Notes under the pieces: model-generated
Told to the model about the DNA's origin: nothing
The model's input: the letters and a program-made list of their open reading frames with translations, nothing else
The model's database searches: none
DNA from: Anaerolineales bacterium
GTDB lineage: Bacteria; Chloroflexota; Anaerolineae; Anaerolineales; E44-bin32
DNA: 6,293 nt
Reading direction: 5' to 3'
Assembly (NCBI GenBank): GCA_030608865.1
Contig: JAUWDI010000061.1
Span: 1 to 6,293 of the forward strand
Position numbers and translations under genes: made by a program
In this document: piece by piece, positions 1-5,943 of the stretch
Position numbering within the stretch: the stretch's first letter is position 1
How the letters are laid out: each line of letters begins with the position of its first letter

Positions 1-40
1 TCGTAATAATCTCGTTTGCCACTCATAGATATTGGATAAG

Positions 41-64
41 GAAAGGCGCCCTAGGGCGCCTTTC
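41..64 (-). terminator. Probable intrinsic terminator after dnaK (perfect palindrome)
   Basis: A perfect 24-base palindrome lies 19 bases beyond the dnaK stop codon. Its arms are GAAAGGCGCC (41-50) and GGCGCCTTTC (55-64), around a central CTAG that can serve as a four-base loop. Read on the minus strand, the GC-rich stem is preceded by AAA and followed by TTTCCTTAT, a short and interrupted T tract. This is the expected place for the end of the hrcA-grpE-dnaK transcript. Because the element is symmetric it could also stop transcription arriving from the other side, although the plus-strand tail (TTTCTGCATA) is also weak. Confidence 0.75.
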
Positions 65-83
65 TGCATAGGGAAGTGCCCGC

Positions 84-1982
84 TTAGGCATCTTCAAATT
101 CACCGTCTACGACATCATCCTGATCCGATGATTCATCGCCCTCAGGATCAGGAGCGCTGCCTCCAACCTGTGCCTCCTGTTGGGCGTTTATATCAACACC
201 CGCAGCTTCGATCATCTGGCGAAGATCGTTTGTCTTCTGCTCCACTTCATCGTAACGATCGGCGTTGATGTCTGCCCGCAGCCCATCAATTTTGGCTTGC
301 AGGTCGGCTTTCGTTGATTCTGAGAGTTTGTCGCCGCTATCCTGTATGATCTTTTCGGCGGTGTAGATGATCTGGTCAGCTCGGTTCCGGGTTTCGGCGA
401 CACCGCGGAGCTCAAGATCTCGTTCGGCATTTGTTTTTGCTTCATCGCGCATCCGCGTTACTTCATTTTCAGAAAGTCCGGAGGAGGCATGAATCGTAAT
501 CTGTTGGCTCTTTCCAGTCGCCTTATCCGTGGCGCTGACTTTCAGTATGCCGTCGGCGTCGATGTCGAACGTAACTTCGATCTGTGGTAGACCGCGCGGC
601 GCCGGCGGTATGCCCTGCAAGGTGAAACGGTCGAGTGACTTGTTGTCCGCGGCCATGGGCCGCTCTCCCTGCAATGCGTGGATTTCGACCTCCGACTGGT
701 TATCGGCGGCAGTGGAGAAGACCTGACTCTTTCGGGTTGGAATGGTCGTGTTGCGATCGATGAGGGATGTAGCAACCCCTCCCAGTGTTTCGATGGAGAG
801 GGTGAGAGGTGTGACATCGAGCAGGAGGATATCTTTCACCTCGCCGCCAAGGACACCGGCCTGGATTGCAGCTCCAACTGCTACCACCTCATCAGGGTTT
901 ACGCCTTTGTGGGGTTCGCGGTCGAAGATCTTGCGTACAGCCTCTTGAACTGCTGGCATGCGTGTCATCCCGCCGACGAGGATAACCTCGTCAATATCAT
1001 CTGCGGTGAGACCGGCATCCTGAAGCGCCTGCTTACAGGGTTCGATCGAGCGTTCGATGAGATCATCGGTGATCTGCTCAAGCTTCGCTCGAGTAAGTGT
1101 AACGTTCAGATGCTTAGGGCCGGATGCATCTGCAGTGATAAAGGGAAGATTGATGTCGGTTTGAGTCACGGTTGAGAGCTCGATCTTTGCCTTCTCAGCG
1201 GCCTCTTTTAGGCGCTGAAGCGCCTGGCGGTCGCTGCGCAGGTCGATGCCCTGTTCTCGCTGAAATTCATCGGCAATGTAATCGATAATGCGCTGATCGA
1301 AGTCGTCGCCTCCAAGGAAGGTGTCACCGTTGGTGGACTTCACTTCGAACACGCCGTCGCCAACATCTAAGATGGAGATATCGAAGGTGCCTCCCCCCAG
1401 ATCGTAGACGGCGATGGTTTGATCCACTTTCTTGTCGAGACCGTACGCCAGTGCGGAGGCTGTGGGTTCATTGATGATGCGTAGAACATCAAGCCCGGCG
1501 ATCTTCCCTGCATCCTTTGTTGCATTGCGTTGAGCGTCGTTGAAATATGCGGGGACGGTGATGACGGCCTGAGTTATGCTCTCCCCGGTGAATGCTTCGG
1601 CGTCCGCTTTAATCTTGGCAAGGATCATGGCTGAGACTTCGGGGGGCGCGTATTCTTTTCCGCCAATCATGACGCGCACATCACCGTTGGGAGCTTCAGA
1701 AACCTGGTAGGGAATGAATTGCAGACCGTGCTGAACTTCTGCATCGGAGAACTTGCGCCCCATGAAGCGCTTGATTGAAAAGATCGTATTTTCTGGATTT
1801 ACAATTGCCTGCCGCCTGGCCACCTGGCCGACCATACGTTCTCCGGTAGTCGGATTCTGAGACACAACCGATGGGATGAGCCGGCTTCCCTCGGAGGAGG
1901 GGATAACCTCAGGGTCTCCTCCCTCAATGATTGCTACTACAGAGTTGGTTGTTCCTAGGTCAATTCCAATTATTCTTCCCAT
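84..1982 (-). CDS. dnaK: Chaperone DnaK (Hsp70)
   Basis: This is the cytoplasmic Hsp70 chaperone, which binds exposed hydrophobic peptide segments in an ATP-driven cycle. From M4 of the open frame it has 632 residues. The ATPase domain (about 1-380) carries DLGTTNS (8-14), IKRFMG with the catalytic-type Lys71, [12 protein letters not shown] (192-203, including Thr199 as in E. coli DnaK) and [10 protein letters not shown] (334-343). The hydrophobic linker [12 protein letters not shown] is at 384-395. It is followed by the beta substrate-binding domain (to about 505), the helical lid, and an acidic tail ending [10 protein letters not shown]. The segment around residues 77-110 ([11 protein letters not shown]...) is the NBD insertion that E. 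coli DnaK has and B. subtilis DnaK lacks. The frame is open from an ATG at 1991, but that codon abuts the AGGAG motif. The ATG at 1982 has GGAG nine bases upstream and gives the canonical [10 protein letters not shown] start. Last gene of the operon. Confidence 0.98.
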   Translation of the reverse strand: MGRIIGIDLGTTNSVVAIIEGGDPEVIPSSEGSRLIPSVVSQNPTTGERMVGQVARRQAIVNPENTIFSIKRFMGRKFSDAEVQHGLQFIPYQVSEAPNGDVRVMIGGKEYAPPEVSAMILAKIKADAEAFTGESITQAVITVPAYFNDAQRNATKDAGKIAGLDVLRIINEPTASALAYGLDKKVDQTIAVYDLGGGTFDISILDVGDGVFEVKSTNGDTFLGGDDFDQRIIDYIADEFQREQGIDLRSDRQALQRLKEAAEKAKIELSTVTQTDINLPFITADASGPKHLNVTLTRAKLEQITDDLIERSIEPCKQALQDAGLTADDIDEVILVGGMTRMPAVQEAVRKIFDREPHKGVNPDEVVAVGAAIQAGVLGGEVKDILLLDVTPLTLSIETLGGVATSLIDRNTTIPTRKSQVFSTAADNQSEVEIHALQGERPMAADNKSLDRFTLQGIPPAPRGLPQIEVTFDIDADGILKVSATDKATGKSQQITIHASSGLSENEVTRMRDEAKTNAERDLELRGVAETRNRADQIIYTAEKIIQDSGDKLSESTKADLQAKIDGLRADINADRYDEVEQKTNDLRQMIEAAGVDINAQQEAQVGGSAPDPEGDESSDQDDVVDGEFEDA

Positions 1983-1991
1983 TGCGGACAT

Positions 1992-1997
1992 CTCCTA
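1992..1997 (-). promoter_or_regulatory. Ribosome binding site of dnaK, overlapping the grpE stop
   Basis: The minus strand reads TAGGAG here. TAG is the grpE stop codon and AGGAG is the Shine-Dalgarno sequence for dnaK. It sits nine bases before the ATG at 1982 but touches the ATG at 1991, which decides for the inner start. The overlap suggests translational coupling of GrpE and DnaK. Confidence 0.75.
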
Positions 1998-2624
1998 TTT
2001 GGCGACTCGTACCATCGCAGGACGAAGCACACGCTCGCCCATCTTGTATCCTGGTTGTGTAATATCGATGATCAGCCCTTCTTCGTAATCATCGTTTTCC
2101 TCAAATGAAACTGCTTCGTGGAAGGTCGGATCAAAGCGCTCGCCTTCAGCATCGATGAGTTCGACGCCTTCGGCATCAAATAATGCCTGAAGTTTCTGGT
2201 GGATTAACTCAATCCCTAATGTCCATTCCTGGAAATCATCTGTTTCAGGAGCTTTCGCTAGCGCACGCTCGATATCATCTTTCACTCCAAGAAAATGGGT
2301 GATGATTTCTCCGGCGATCCGCTCCCTGGCATGTTCGTTCTCGCGTTGGGTGCGTTTCTTGAAGTTGGCAAATTCCGCGCGCGCTCGCTGCCATCCATCC
2401 AGGTATTCCTCGGCTTCGCTTTGAAGGCGTTTAACCTGTTCTTCTAAGGATTCTTCCTCTGATGTTCCAGAAGATTCAATGGAGTCCTCTATCTCACGCA
2501 CATCTGCATCGACGACCTCATCCGATTGCAGCTTATCGTTGGGTTCTGAGTTCTCAATTTCTTCGGCAGCTTGCTCTTCGTTGGTGGTTTCGTTATCTTT
2601 CATGCGTTTAGAATTTCTCCTCAT
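1995..2624 (-). CDS. grpE: Nucleotide exchange factor GrpE
   Basis: GrpE releases ADP from DnaK and so resets the chaperone cycle; it acts as a cytoplasmic dimer. The frame encodes 209 residues. Residues 1-60 are very acidic and probably disordered. A long heptad-rich helix (about 60-110) should form the dimer coiled coil, and helices up to about 150 complete the bundle. The C-terminal beta-wing carries the GrpE signature, with FDPTFHEAV at 164-172 and GYKMGERVLRP at 192-202. The length is normal for the family. The start is uncertain. The ATG at 2624 has AAGG seven bases upstream (2632-2635). The ATG at 2603 (protein starting MKDNETTN, 202 residues) has a stronger AGGAG but 13 bases away. 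The gene lies 45 bases after hrcA, and its stop codon overlaps the dnaK ribosome binding site. Confidence 0.97.
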   Translation of the reverse strand: MRRNSKRMKDNETTNEEQAAEEIENSEPNDKLQSDEVVDADVREIEDSIESSGTSEEESLEEQVKRLQSEAEEYLDGWQRARAEFANFKKRTQRENEHARERIAGEIITHFLGVKDDIERALAKAPETDDFQEWTLGIELIHQKLQALFDAEGVELIDAEGERFDPTFHEAVSFEENDDYEEGLIIDITQPGYKMGERVLRPAMVRVAK

Positions 2625-2669
2625 TGAATAACCTTGGTATTGGTCTGGACAGAAAGACGGACAGGAATT

Positions 2670-3713
2670 CTACTCTGCGAAGGTCTCAATCACCAACTCG
2701 CTCAATAATCCGGCGACATAACGAACTGTTGAGATCGTTCGACCATAAGCCATCCGTGTAGGTCCTAAAACGCCGAGAGCACCGATCGCGATGCCAGGAG
2801 CGCCGTAGCGCGTCAGCACCATCGAGCAGTCTCTTAGCTCCTCCCAGCCACCTTCCCCGCCGATCATAACTTGCACGCCGTTGATATTGGGGCTGAGTAC
2901 GTGTGCAAGGACCTCATCTAAAAAGCCGCGTTCTTCGAGCAGACGCAACGCGGGGCGGGCAGCTTCGGAACCAGCGAACTCCGGTTGTGCGAGGACGTTG
3001 GTGAGACCATCACGATAGATCTCCCCGGTCCAAACTTCATCGGCGCGGGCCATCATTTCTGCGACCAGGCGAGAGATATCCTGTAGAAGGTCGGATTTTT
3101 GTTCCGACTGCAGCTGGATTTCTTCAGTGTCCATGCCGGTGCACAGCGTGGTGATCTCAGCGGCTGTCAGGGCGAGTTTGGTTTGATCCCAAATATCGGA
3201 TAATGTGAGCATCTGCTGGCGCACATCACCCCCTTGCAAGACAAGCACCAGAAGCACCTGGTGATCTTTGATGGAGATCAACTCGAGATGTTTGAATATA
3301 GCTCGTTCGGGTCGGGGTGTAGTAACGAGCGATGCGACGCTAGAATGTTGAGCCAGGATGGAGGCTGAAAGACGTAGCCACTCATCCATATCAAGTGGTG
3401 CCTGGTGGAATTGATGGCTGATCAAGCGTTTTTCGGCCATTGGGAGTTCGGTATCACCGAGCAATCGACGGACGAAGTAACGATAGCCGATTTCCGTCGG
3501 GATCCGGCCAGCAGAGGTGTATGGTTGACGGAGATAGCCAGAGTCGGTGAGCGCGGCCATCTCGTTCCGAACGGTCGCCGAACTCACCCTCAGGCTGTAG
3601 CGGTCAATAAGGCGCTTAGACCCAACCGGCCGGGTGGTTTCGGTGTATTCTCGCACGATGAGCGCGAGAATGGTCTTTTGGCGATCCGTGATTGGTGCCA
3701 CTGTTTTCCTCAT
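2670..3713 (-). CDS. hrcA: Heat-inducible transcription repressor HrcA
   Basis: HrcA represses class I heat-shock operons by binding CIRCE; in studied bacteria its activity depends on GroEL. The frame has 347 residues, normal for the family. The N-terminal winged helix includes TDRQKTIL (9-15), a recognition helix region SSATVRNEMAALTDSGYL (44-61) and the HrcA hallmark QPYTSAGRIPTEIGYRYFV (63-81). The central and C-terminal part is the GAF-like and dimerisation region, ending with IGALGVLGPTRMAY (310-323). The start is debatable. The ATG at 3713 lies only four bases from CIRCE and has no clear Shine-Dalgarno. A GTG at 3701 (V5) has GAGGA at 3707-3711, five bases upstream, giving a 343-residue protein. 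First gene of the operon, so it probably represses itself as well as grpE and dnaK. Confidence 0.97.
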   Translation of the reverse strand: MRKTVAPITDRQKTILALIVREYTETTRPVGSKRLIDRYSLRVSSATVRNEMAALTDSGYLRQPYTSAGRIPTEIGYRYFVRRLLGDTELPMAEKRLISHQFHQAPLDMDEWLRLSASILAQHSSVASLVTTPRPERAIFKHLELISIKDHQVLLVLVLQGGDVRQQMLTLSDIWDQTKLALTAAEITTLCTGMDTEEIQLQSEQKSDLLQDISRLVAEMMARADEVWTGEIYRDGLTNVLAQPEFAGSEAARPALRLLEERGFLDEVLAHVLSPNINGVQVMIGGEGGWEELRDCSMVLTRYGAPGIAIGALGVLGPTRMAYGRTISTVRYVAGLLSELVIETFAE

Positions 3714-3717
3714 AATG

Positions 3718-3744
3718 TTAGCACTCTCGGTTCGAGAGTGCTAA
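3718..3744 (-). promoter_or_regulatory. CIRCE operator (HrcA binding site)
   Basis: This is a perfect match to the CIRCE inverted repeat, with arms TTAGCACTC (3718-3726) and GAGTGCTAA (3736-3744) around the canonical nine-base spacer. It starts a few bases past the predicted transcription start and ends four bases before the hrcA ATG, so it would lie in both the DNA operator and the 5' end of the mRNA. The spacer begins TC and ends GA, lengthening the potential hairpin. Confidence 0.98.
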
Positions 3745-3758
3745 ACAGGCATTTTTTG

Positions 3759-3788
3759 ATGATACCATAGCCGCAACCAGACCGTCAA
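3759..3788 (-). promoter_or_regulatory. Sigma-70 type promoter of the hrcA operon
   Basis: On the minus strand, TTGACG (3783-3788) and TATCAT (3759-3764) are separated by 18 bases. Five of six bases match consensus in each box. The predicted transcription start is near 3750-3753, just upstream of CIRCE, as in other CIRCE-controlled operons. No alternative heat-shock sigma factor box is needed to explain the control. Confidence 0.82.
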
Positions 3789-3940
3789 GAAAATAGGGGT
3801 AGCATAGAAGTACTTATTTTCGAACCTGCATAGAGAATTGTCACCAGGAGGGCGTTTCTTTTCCGGTTTACGTACAGCAAAGGTAAGACGCAGGCGGTCT
3901 GTGTTGTCTCTGTTGTGTGTTAATGAATCTTCCCCGGGGG

Positions 3941-3969
3941 TTGACTTTTCAAGTCCGCCTCGATAGTAT
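3941..3969 (+). promoter_or_regulatory. Sigma-70 type promoter of the thioredoxin gene
   Basis: TTGACT (3941-3946) and TAGTAT (3964-3969) are separated by the optimal 17 bases, placing the transcription start near 3976. It points away from the hrcA promoter. The roughly 150 bases between the two promoters hold no gene and no operator I can recognise, only weak repeats such as two TGTTGT copies at 3902-3907 and 3911-3916. Confidence 0.8.
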
Positions 3970-3986
3970 CGACACCATATCTTCAC

Positions 3987-3996
3987 AAGGAAGTGA
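3987..3996 (+). promoter_or_regulatory. Ribosome binding site of the thioredoxin gene
   Basis: AAGGAAGTGA matches nine of ten bases of the extended Shine-Dalgarno sequence AAGGAGGTGA and ends eight bases before the ATG at 4005. It fixes the start of the thioredoxin gene. Confidence 0.8.
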
Positions 3997-4004
3997 ATTG
4001 AAAA

Positions 4005-4331
4005 ATGGCGAAAATTGTAGAATTAAGTGATGCGACATTCGAAACGGAAGTTGTCAAATCCGGCGGGATGGTCCTGGTAGACTTCGGCGCAGAATGGTGC
4101 CATCCTTGCAAACAGTTAGATCCAATCGTTGAGGAACTAGCTGAGGAGTGGCGTGAGAGTGTAACCGTTGGTAAGGTTGACATTGATACGAACGTTAACA
4201 GTGCAATGAAATATGGGGTCATGGGTGTTCCGACGCTGATCTTGTTTAAAGACGGCGTACCGGTTGAACGATTGACGGGGTTTGTCCCGAAGAAGCGGAT
4301 TCTCGACAGATTCAGCCCTCACATCCGCTAG
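4005..4331 (+). CDS. Thioredoxin with a CHPC active site
   Basis: A 108-residue, single-domain, cytoplasmic thioredoxin without a signal peptide or membrane segment; the length is typical. Members reduce disulfides in target proteins and are recycled by thioredoxin reductase. Visible landmarks are the buried Asp26, the active site W31-C32-H33-P34-C35, and the cis-proline loop G74-V75-P76-T77. Both redox cysteines are present, so the protein should be active. The odd point is His33 where classical thioredoxins have Gly (WCGPC). The residues between the cysteines tune redox potential, so this protein may differ from housekeeping TrxA. It could be the main thioredoxin or a specialised one; the window has no reductase gene to decide, so I give no symbol. 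It is divergent from the heat-shock operon and lies just upstream of the trpS leader, with no terminator between. Confidence 0.93.
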   Translation: MAKIVELSDATFETEVVKSGGMVLVDFGAEWCHPCKQLDPIVEELAEEWRESVTVGKVDIDTNVNSAMKYGVMGVPTLILFKDGVPVERLTGFVPKKRILDRFSPHIR

Positions 4332-4351
4332 CAGGTTGAACTGTGAAGGTA

Positions 4352-4380
4352 TTGACGTGCGATGGGGCGCGGCATATACT
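4352..4380 (+). promoter_or_regulatory. Sigma-70 type promoter of the trpS leader
   Basis: TTGACG (4352-4357) and TATACT (4375-4380) are spaced by 17 bases, with five of six consensus bases in each box. The start of transcription should be near 4387, just ahead of the first T-box leader sequences. The -35 box begins 20 bases after the thioredoxin stop codon. Confidence 0.82.
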
Positions 4381-4386
4381 GGAATC

Positions 4387-4722
4387 TCAATAGAATAGGG
4401 AAAAGCGAAGAAGAGGACGAGTAGCCGTTGTAAGGCCGCCACAGAGAGCGGGGAAGCTGAGAAACCCGCGCGGACGACGACGGACGAATGGACCTTGGAG
4501 CTGTGGGGCGAACAGTCACCGCCGTGAATTTGGCGAGATCCTAGTAGTCCGAACCGGATTGGCCTCCGTTATCAAGGCCGGCAGCCTTAAACATGTGTTA
4601 TGGAGGTTGCCTTAAGCGAGAGCAGTTGATCGAACTTGGTCTTCACAGTTCAGTTGCTCTAAGCGGGGTGGCACCGCGGGCTCTTTAGCGCTCGTCCCCA
4701 ATCGGGACGAGTTTCTTTATTT
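4387..4722 (+). ncRNA. T-box riboswitch leader sensing tRNA-Trp, upstream of trpS
   Basis: This is a tRNA-sensing T-box leader of about 335 bases. Stem I begins with the typical GAGGACGAGTAG (4413-4424), has CAGAGAGC (4442-4449) and returns through GAA-TGG-ACC-TTGGAGCTG, which places the specifier codon TGG (Trp) at 4489-4491. A CCGTTATC loop follows at 4566-4573. The conserved T-box is GGGGTGGCACCGCG (4665-4678). In it TGGC (4669-4672) can pair with the GCCA end expected for uncharged tRNA-Trp with G73. GGGG at 4665-4668 can pair with CCCC at 4696-4699 to form the antiterminator, which competes with the terminator stem. Uncharged tRNA-Trp should therefore allow read-through into trpS. The motif fit and matching downstream gene make the class certain; exact stem boundaries are approximate. 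Confidence 0.96.
4691..4722 (+). terminator. T-box-controlled intrinsic terminator
   Basis: A perfect eight-base-pair stem, CTCGTCCC (4691-4698) with GGGACGAG (4704-4711), closes a five-base loop and is followed by the T-rich tail TTTCTTTATTT. The 5' arm overlaps the bases needed for the antiterminator, so terminator and antiterminator exclude each other. It is the only clear terminator between the thioredoxin gene and trpS. Confidence 0.93.
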
Positions 4723-4771
4723 AAATGAGACCCAAGAAGAATTACCGAGATTATCAAAATGGGGAAGGAAG

Positions 4772-4777
4772 AAGGAG
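4772..4777 (+). promoter_or_regulatory. Ribosome binding site that decides the trpS start
   Basis: AAGGAG lies five bases before the ATG at 4783. An in-frame ATG at 4759 has no Shine-Dalgarno ahead of it, and its first codons (MGKEEGEK) are simply this purine-rich site translated. The start at 4783 is therefore preferred. Confidence 0.8.
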
Positions 4778-4782
4778 AGAAA

Positions 4783-5787
4783 ATGACGAAGAAGAGGATC
4801 CTTACTGGGGACCGCCCAACAGGGCAAATGCACCTTGGGCACTATGTAGGAACGCTCGAGAATAGGATTCGACTGCAGGATGAGTATGAGTGCTTTTTCA
4901 TCGTCGCGGATCTGCACACACTTACAACCCAGCCCGATAAAGAATCGATTGAGCAGATCGAAGAGAACATCATGCAGATGATGCTGGATTACCTGTCTGT
5001 GGGTATCGATCCGGAAGAAAGTACAATCTTTCTCCAGTCGGCAGTGAGCGAAACCTACGAGTTGAACCTGATCTTCGAGATGCTCGTGACCGTCCCGAGA
5101 TTGGAACGCGTGCCAAGCTTAAAGGAGATGGCGCAGGCTGCGAATCTTGAGCGCATGCCCTTCGGCTTGCTCGGGTACCCTATCTTGCAGGCAGCCGACA
5201 TCCTGCTGCCGCGCTCTAATCTTGTACCGGTAGGCAAGGATAACGAAGCACAAGTCGAGGTCTCACGAGAAATCGCGCGACGCTTCAACAACCTCTATGG
5301 CGAAGTATTTCCCATTCCGGACGTGATGATCGGGAACGTTCCGACGTTAGTCGGAACAGATGGGCAAGCCAAGATGAGCAAATCGTTGAACAACAGCATC
5401 TTCCTCGGGGATGACACGGAAACCGTGGATAAGAAAGTGCGAGGGATGTTCACAGATCCCAATCGTATCAGCGCCGATATCCCCGGTCGTGTTGAAGGCA
5501 ACCCGGTCTTTATCTACCACGACGCATTCAACCCGGATCTGGAGGAAGTGGAAGATCTCAAAGCACGCTATACAAAAGGGAAAGTCGGTGACGTTGAGGT
5601 GAAGCAAAAGCTTGCCAAAGCGATTAATGATTTCCTCGACCCTATCCGCGAGCGCCGAGTGACGTTTGAAAAGGATATGAAGCAGGTAGAAGAGTATTTG
5701 ATCGAGGGGACAAAACGGATGCGCAGGGAAGCTGAAGAGACGATGGCGCTCGTGCATGATGCGATGGGTATGTATCGACCTATGTAG
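4783..5787 (+). CDS. trpS: Tryptophanyl-tRNA synthetase (TrpRS)
   Basis: A class I aminoacyl-tRNA synthetase that activates tryptophan with ATP and charges tRNA-Trp in the cytoplasm. From the ATG at 4783 it has 334 residues, the usual size. The N-terminus [18 protein letters not shown] holds the HIGH-type motif HLGH (17-20), followed by [12 protein letters not shown]. The Rossmann fold continues through [15 protein letters not shown] and [12 protein letters not shown], and KMSKS is intact at 197-201. The C-terminal helical region (about 225-334) is the anticodon-binding part. The GDRPTG opening and the [10 protein letters not shown] stretch resemble the streptococcal TrpRS subgroup more than B. 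subtilis TrpS, which starts SGIQPSG. It is a single gene behind a Trp-specific T-box, so expression should rise when tRNA-Trp is uncharged. No clear terminator is visible after it. Confidence 0.97.
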   Translation: MTKKRILTGDRPTGQMHLGHYVGTLENRIRLQDEYECFFIVADLHTLTTQPDKESIEQIEENIMQMMLDYLSVGIDPEESTIFLQSAVSETYELNLIFEMLVTVPRLERVPSLKEMAQAANLERMPFGLLGYPILQAADILLPRSNLVPVGKDNEAQVEVSREIARRFNNLYGEVFPIPDVMIGNVPTLVGTDGQAKMSKSLNNSIFLGDDTETVDKKVRGMFTDPNRISADIPGRVEGNPVFIYHDAFNPDLEEVEDLKARYTKGKVGDVEVKQKLAKAINDFLDPIRERRVTFEKDMKQVEEYLIEGTKRMRREAEETMALVHDAMGMYRPM

Positions 5788-5896
5788 GTGGAGGGCGTTG
5801 GGTCGTAATAACATTCGGTTGGAATCCTTCCACAGGGCTGTGCCAGAATGGCAGGTAGGGCAAGCGCTCTCTGGAGCGGACTGGGAAAGCCTGGTG

Positions 5897-5902
5897 TATA
5901 AT
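5897..5902 (+). promoter_or_regulatory. Possible -10 box upstream of the B12-binding gene
   Basis: A perfect TATAAT lies 41 bases before the ATG at 5944. No good -35 sequence is found at 16-18 bases upstream (the 17-base position reads GAGCGG), and it is not a canonical extended -10. The promoter is therefore only tentative. The rest of the 5788-5943 gap shows small inverted repeats (CGCTC 5865-5869 with GAGCG 5874-5878) but no T tract and no convincing terminator. Confidence 0.45.
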
Positions 5903-5943
5903 CGCGACGTCGTTGACGATCCCAGCTATTGAAGGTTCAACCC

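Noticed and set aside
678..1175. A 165-codon open frame on the plus strand, antisense to dnaK.
   Set aside because: It lies wholly opposite the strongly conserved dnaK ATPase domain, resembles no family I know and has no good ribosome binding site. Long antisense frames opposite hsp70 genes are a known annotation artefact.
3741..3986. An 81-codon minus-strand frame between the thioredoxin gene and hrcA.
   Set aside because: It would run through the hrcA promoter and CIRCE and start inside the thioredoxin promoter region. The sequence has no recognisable domain, so I treat the region as regulatory.
4362..4424. A 20-codon frame (MGRGIYWNLNRIGKSEEEDE) at the front of the trpS leader containing one Trp codon, which looks like an attenuator leader peptide.
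   Set aside because: Its ATG lies upstream of the -10 box of the leader promoter, so it is absent from the main transcript. It has only one Trp codon, and the T-box fully explains the regulation.
5802..5810. TCGTAATAA occurs here and again at positions 1-9, suggesting a possible long-range direct repeat.
   Set aside because: Nine matching bases without flanking similarity in a 6 kb window is unremarkable; there are no mobile-element genes or terminal repeats.
5347..5814. A 155-codon open frame on the minus strand opposite the 3' half of trpS.
   Set aside because: It is the shadow of the conserved trpS reading frame; its translation is rich in His, Phe and Leu with no recognisable domain, and no promoter or ribosome binding site supports it.
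5881..5925. Inverted repeat CTGGGA (5881-5886) and TCCCAG (5920-5925) flanking the TATAAT upstream of the B12-binding gene.
   Set aside because: Six-base arms 33 bases apart are expected by chance, and nothing else marks an operator.
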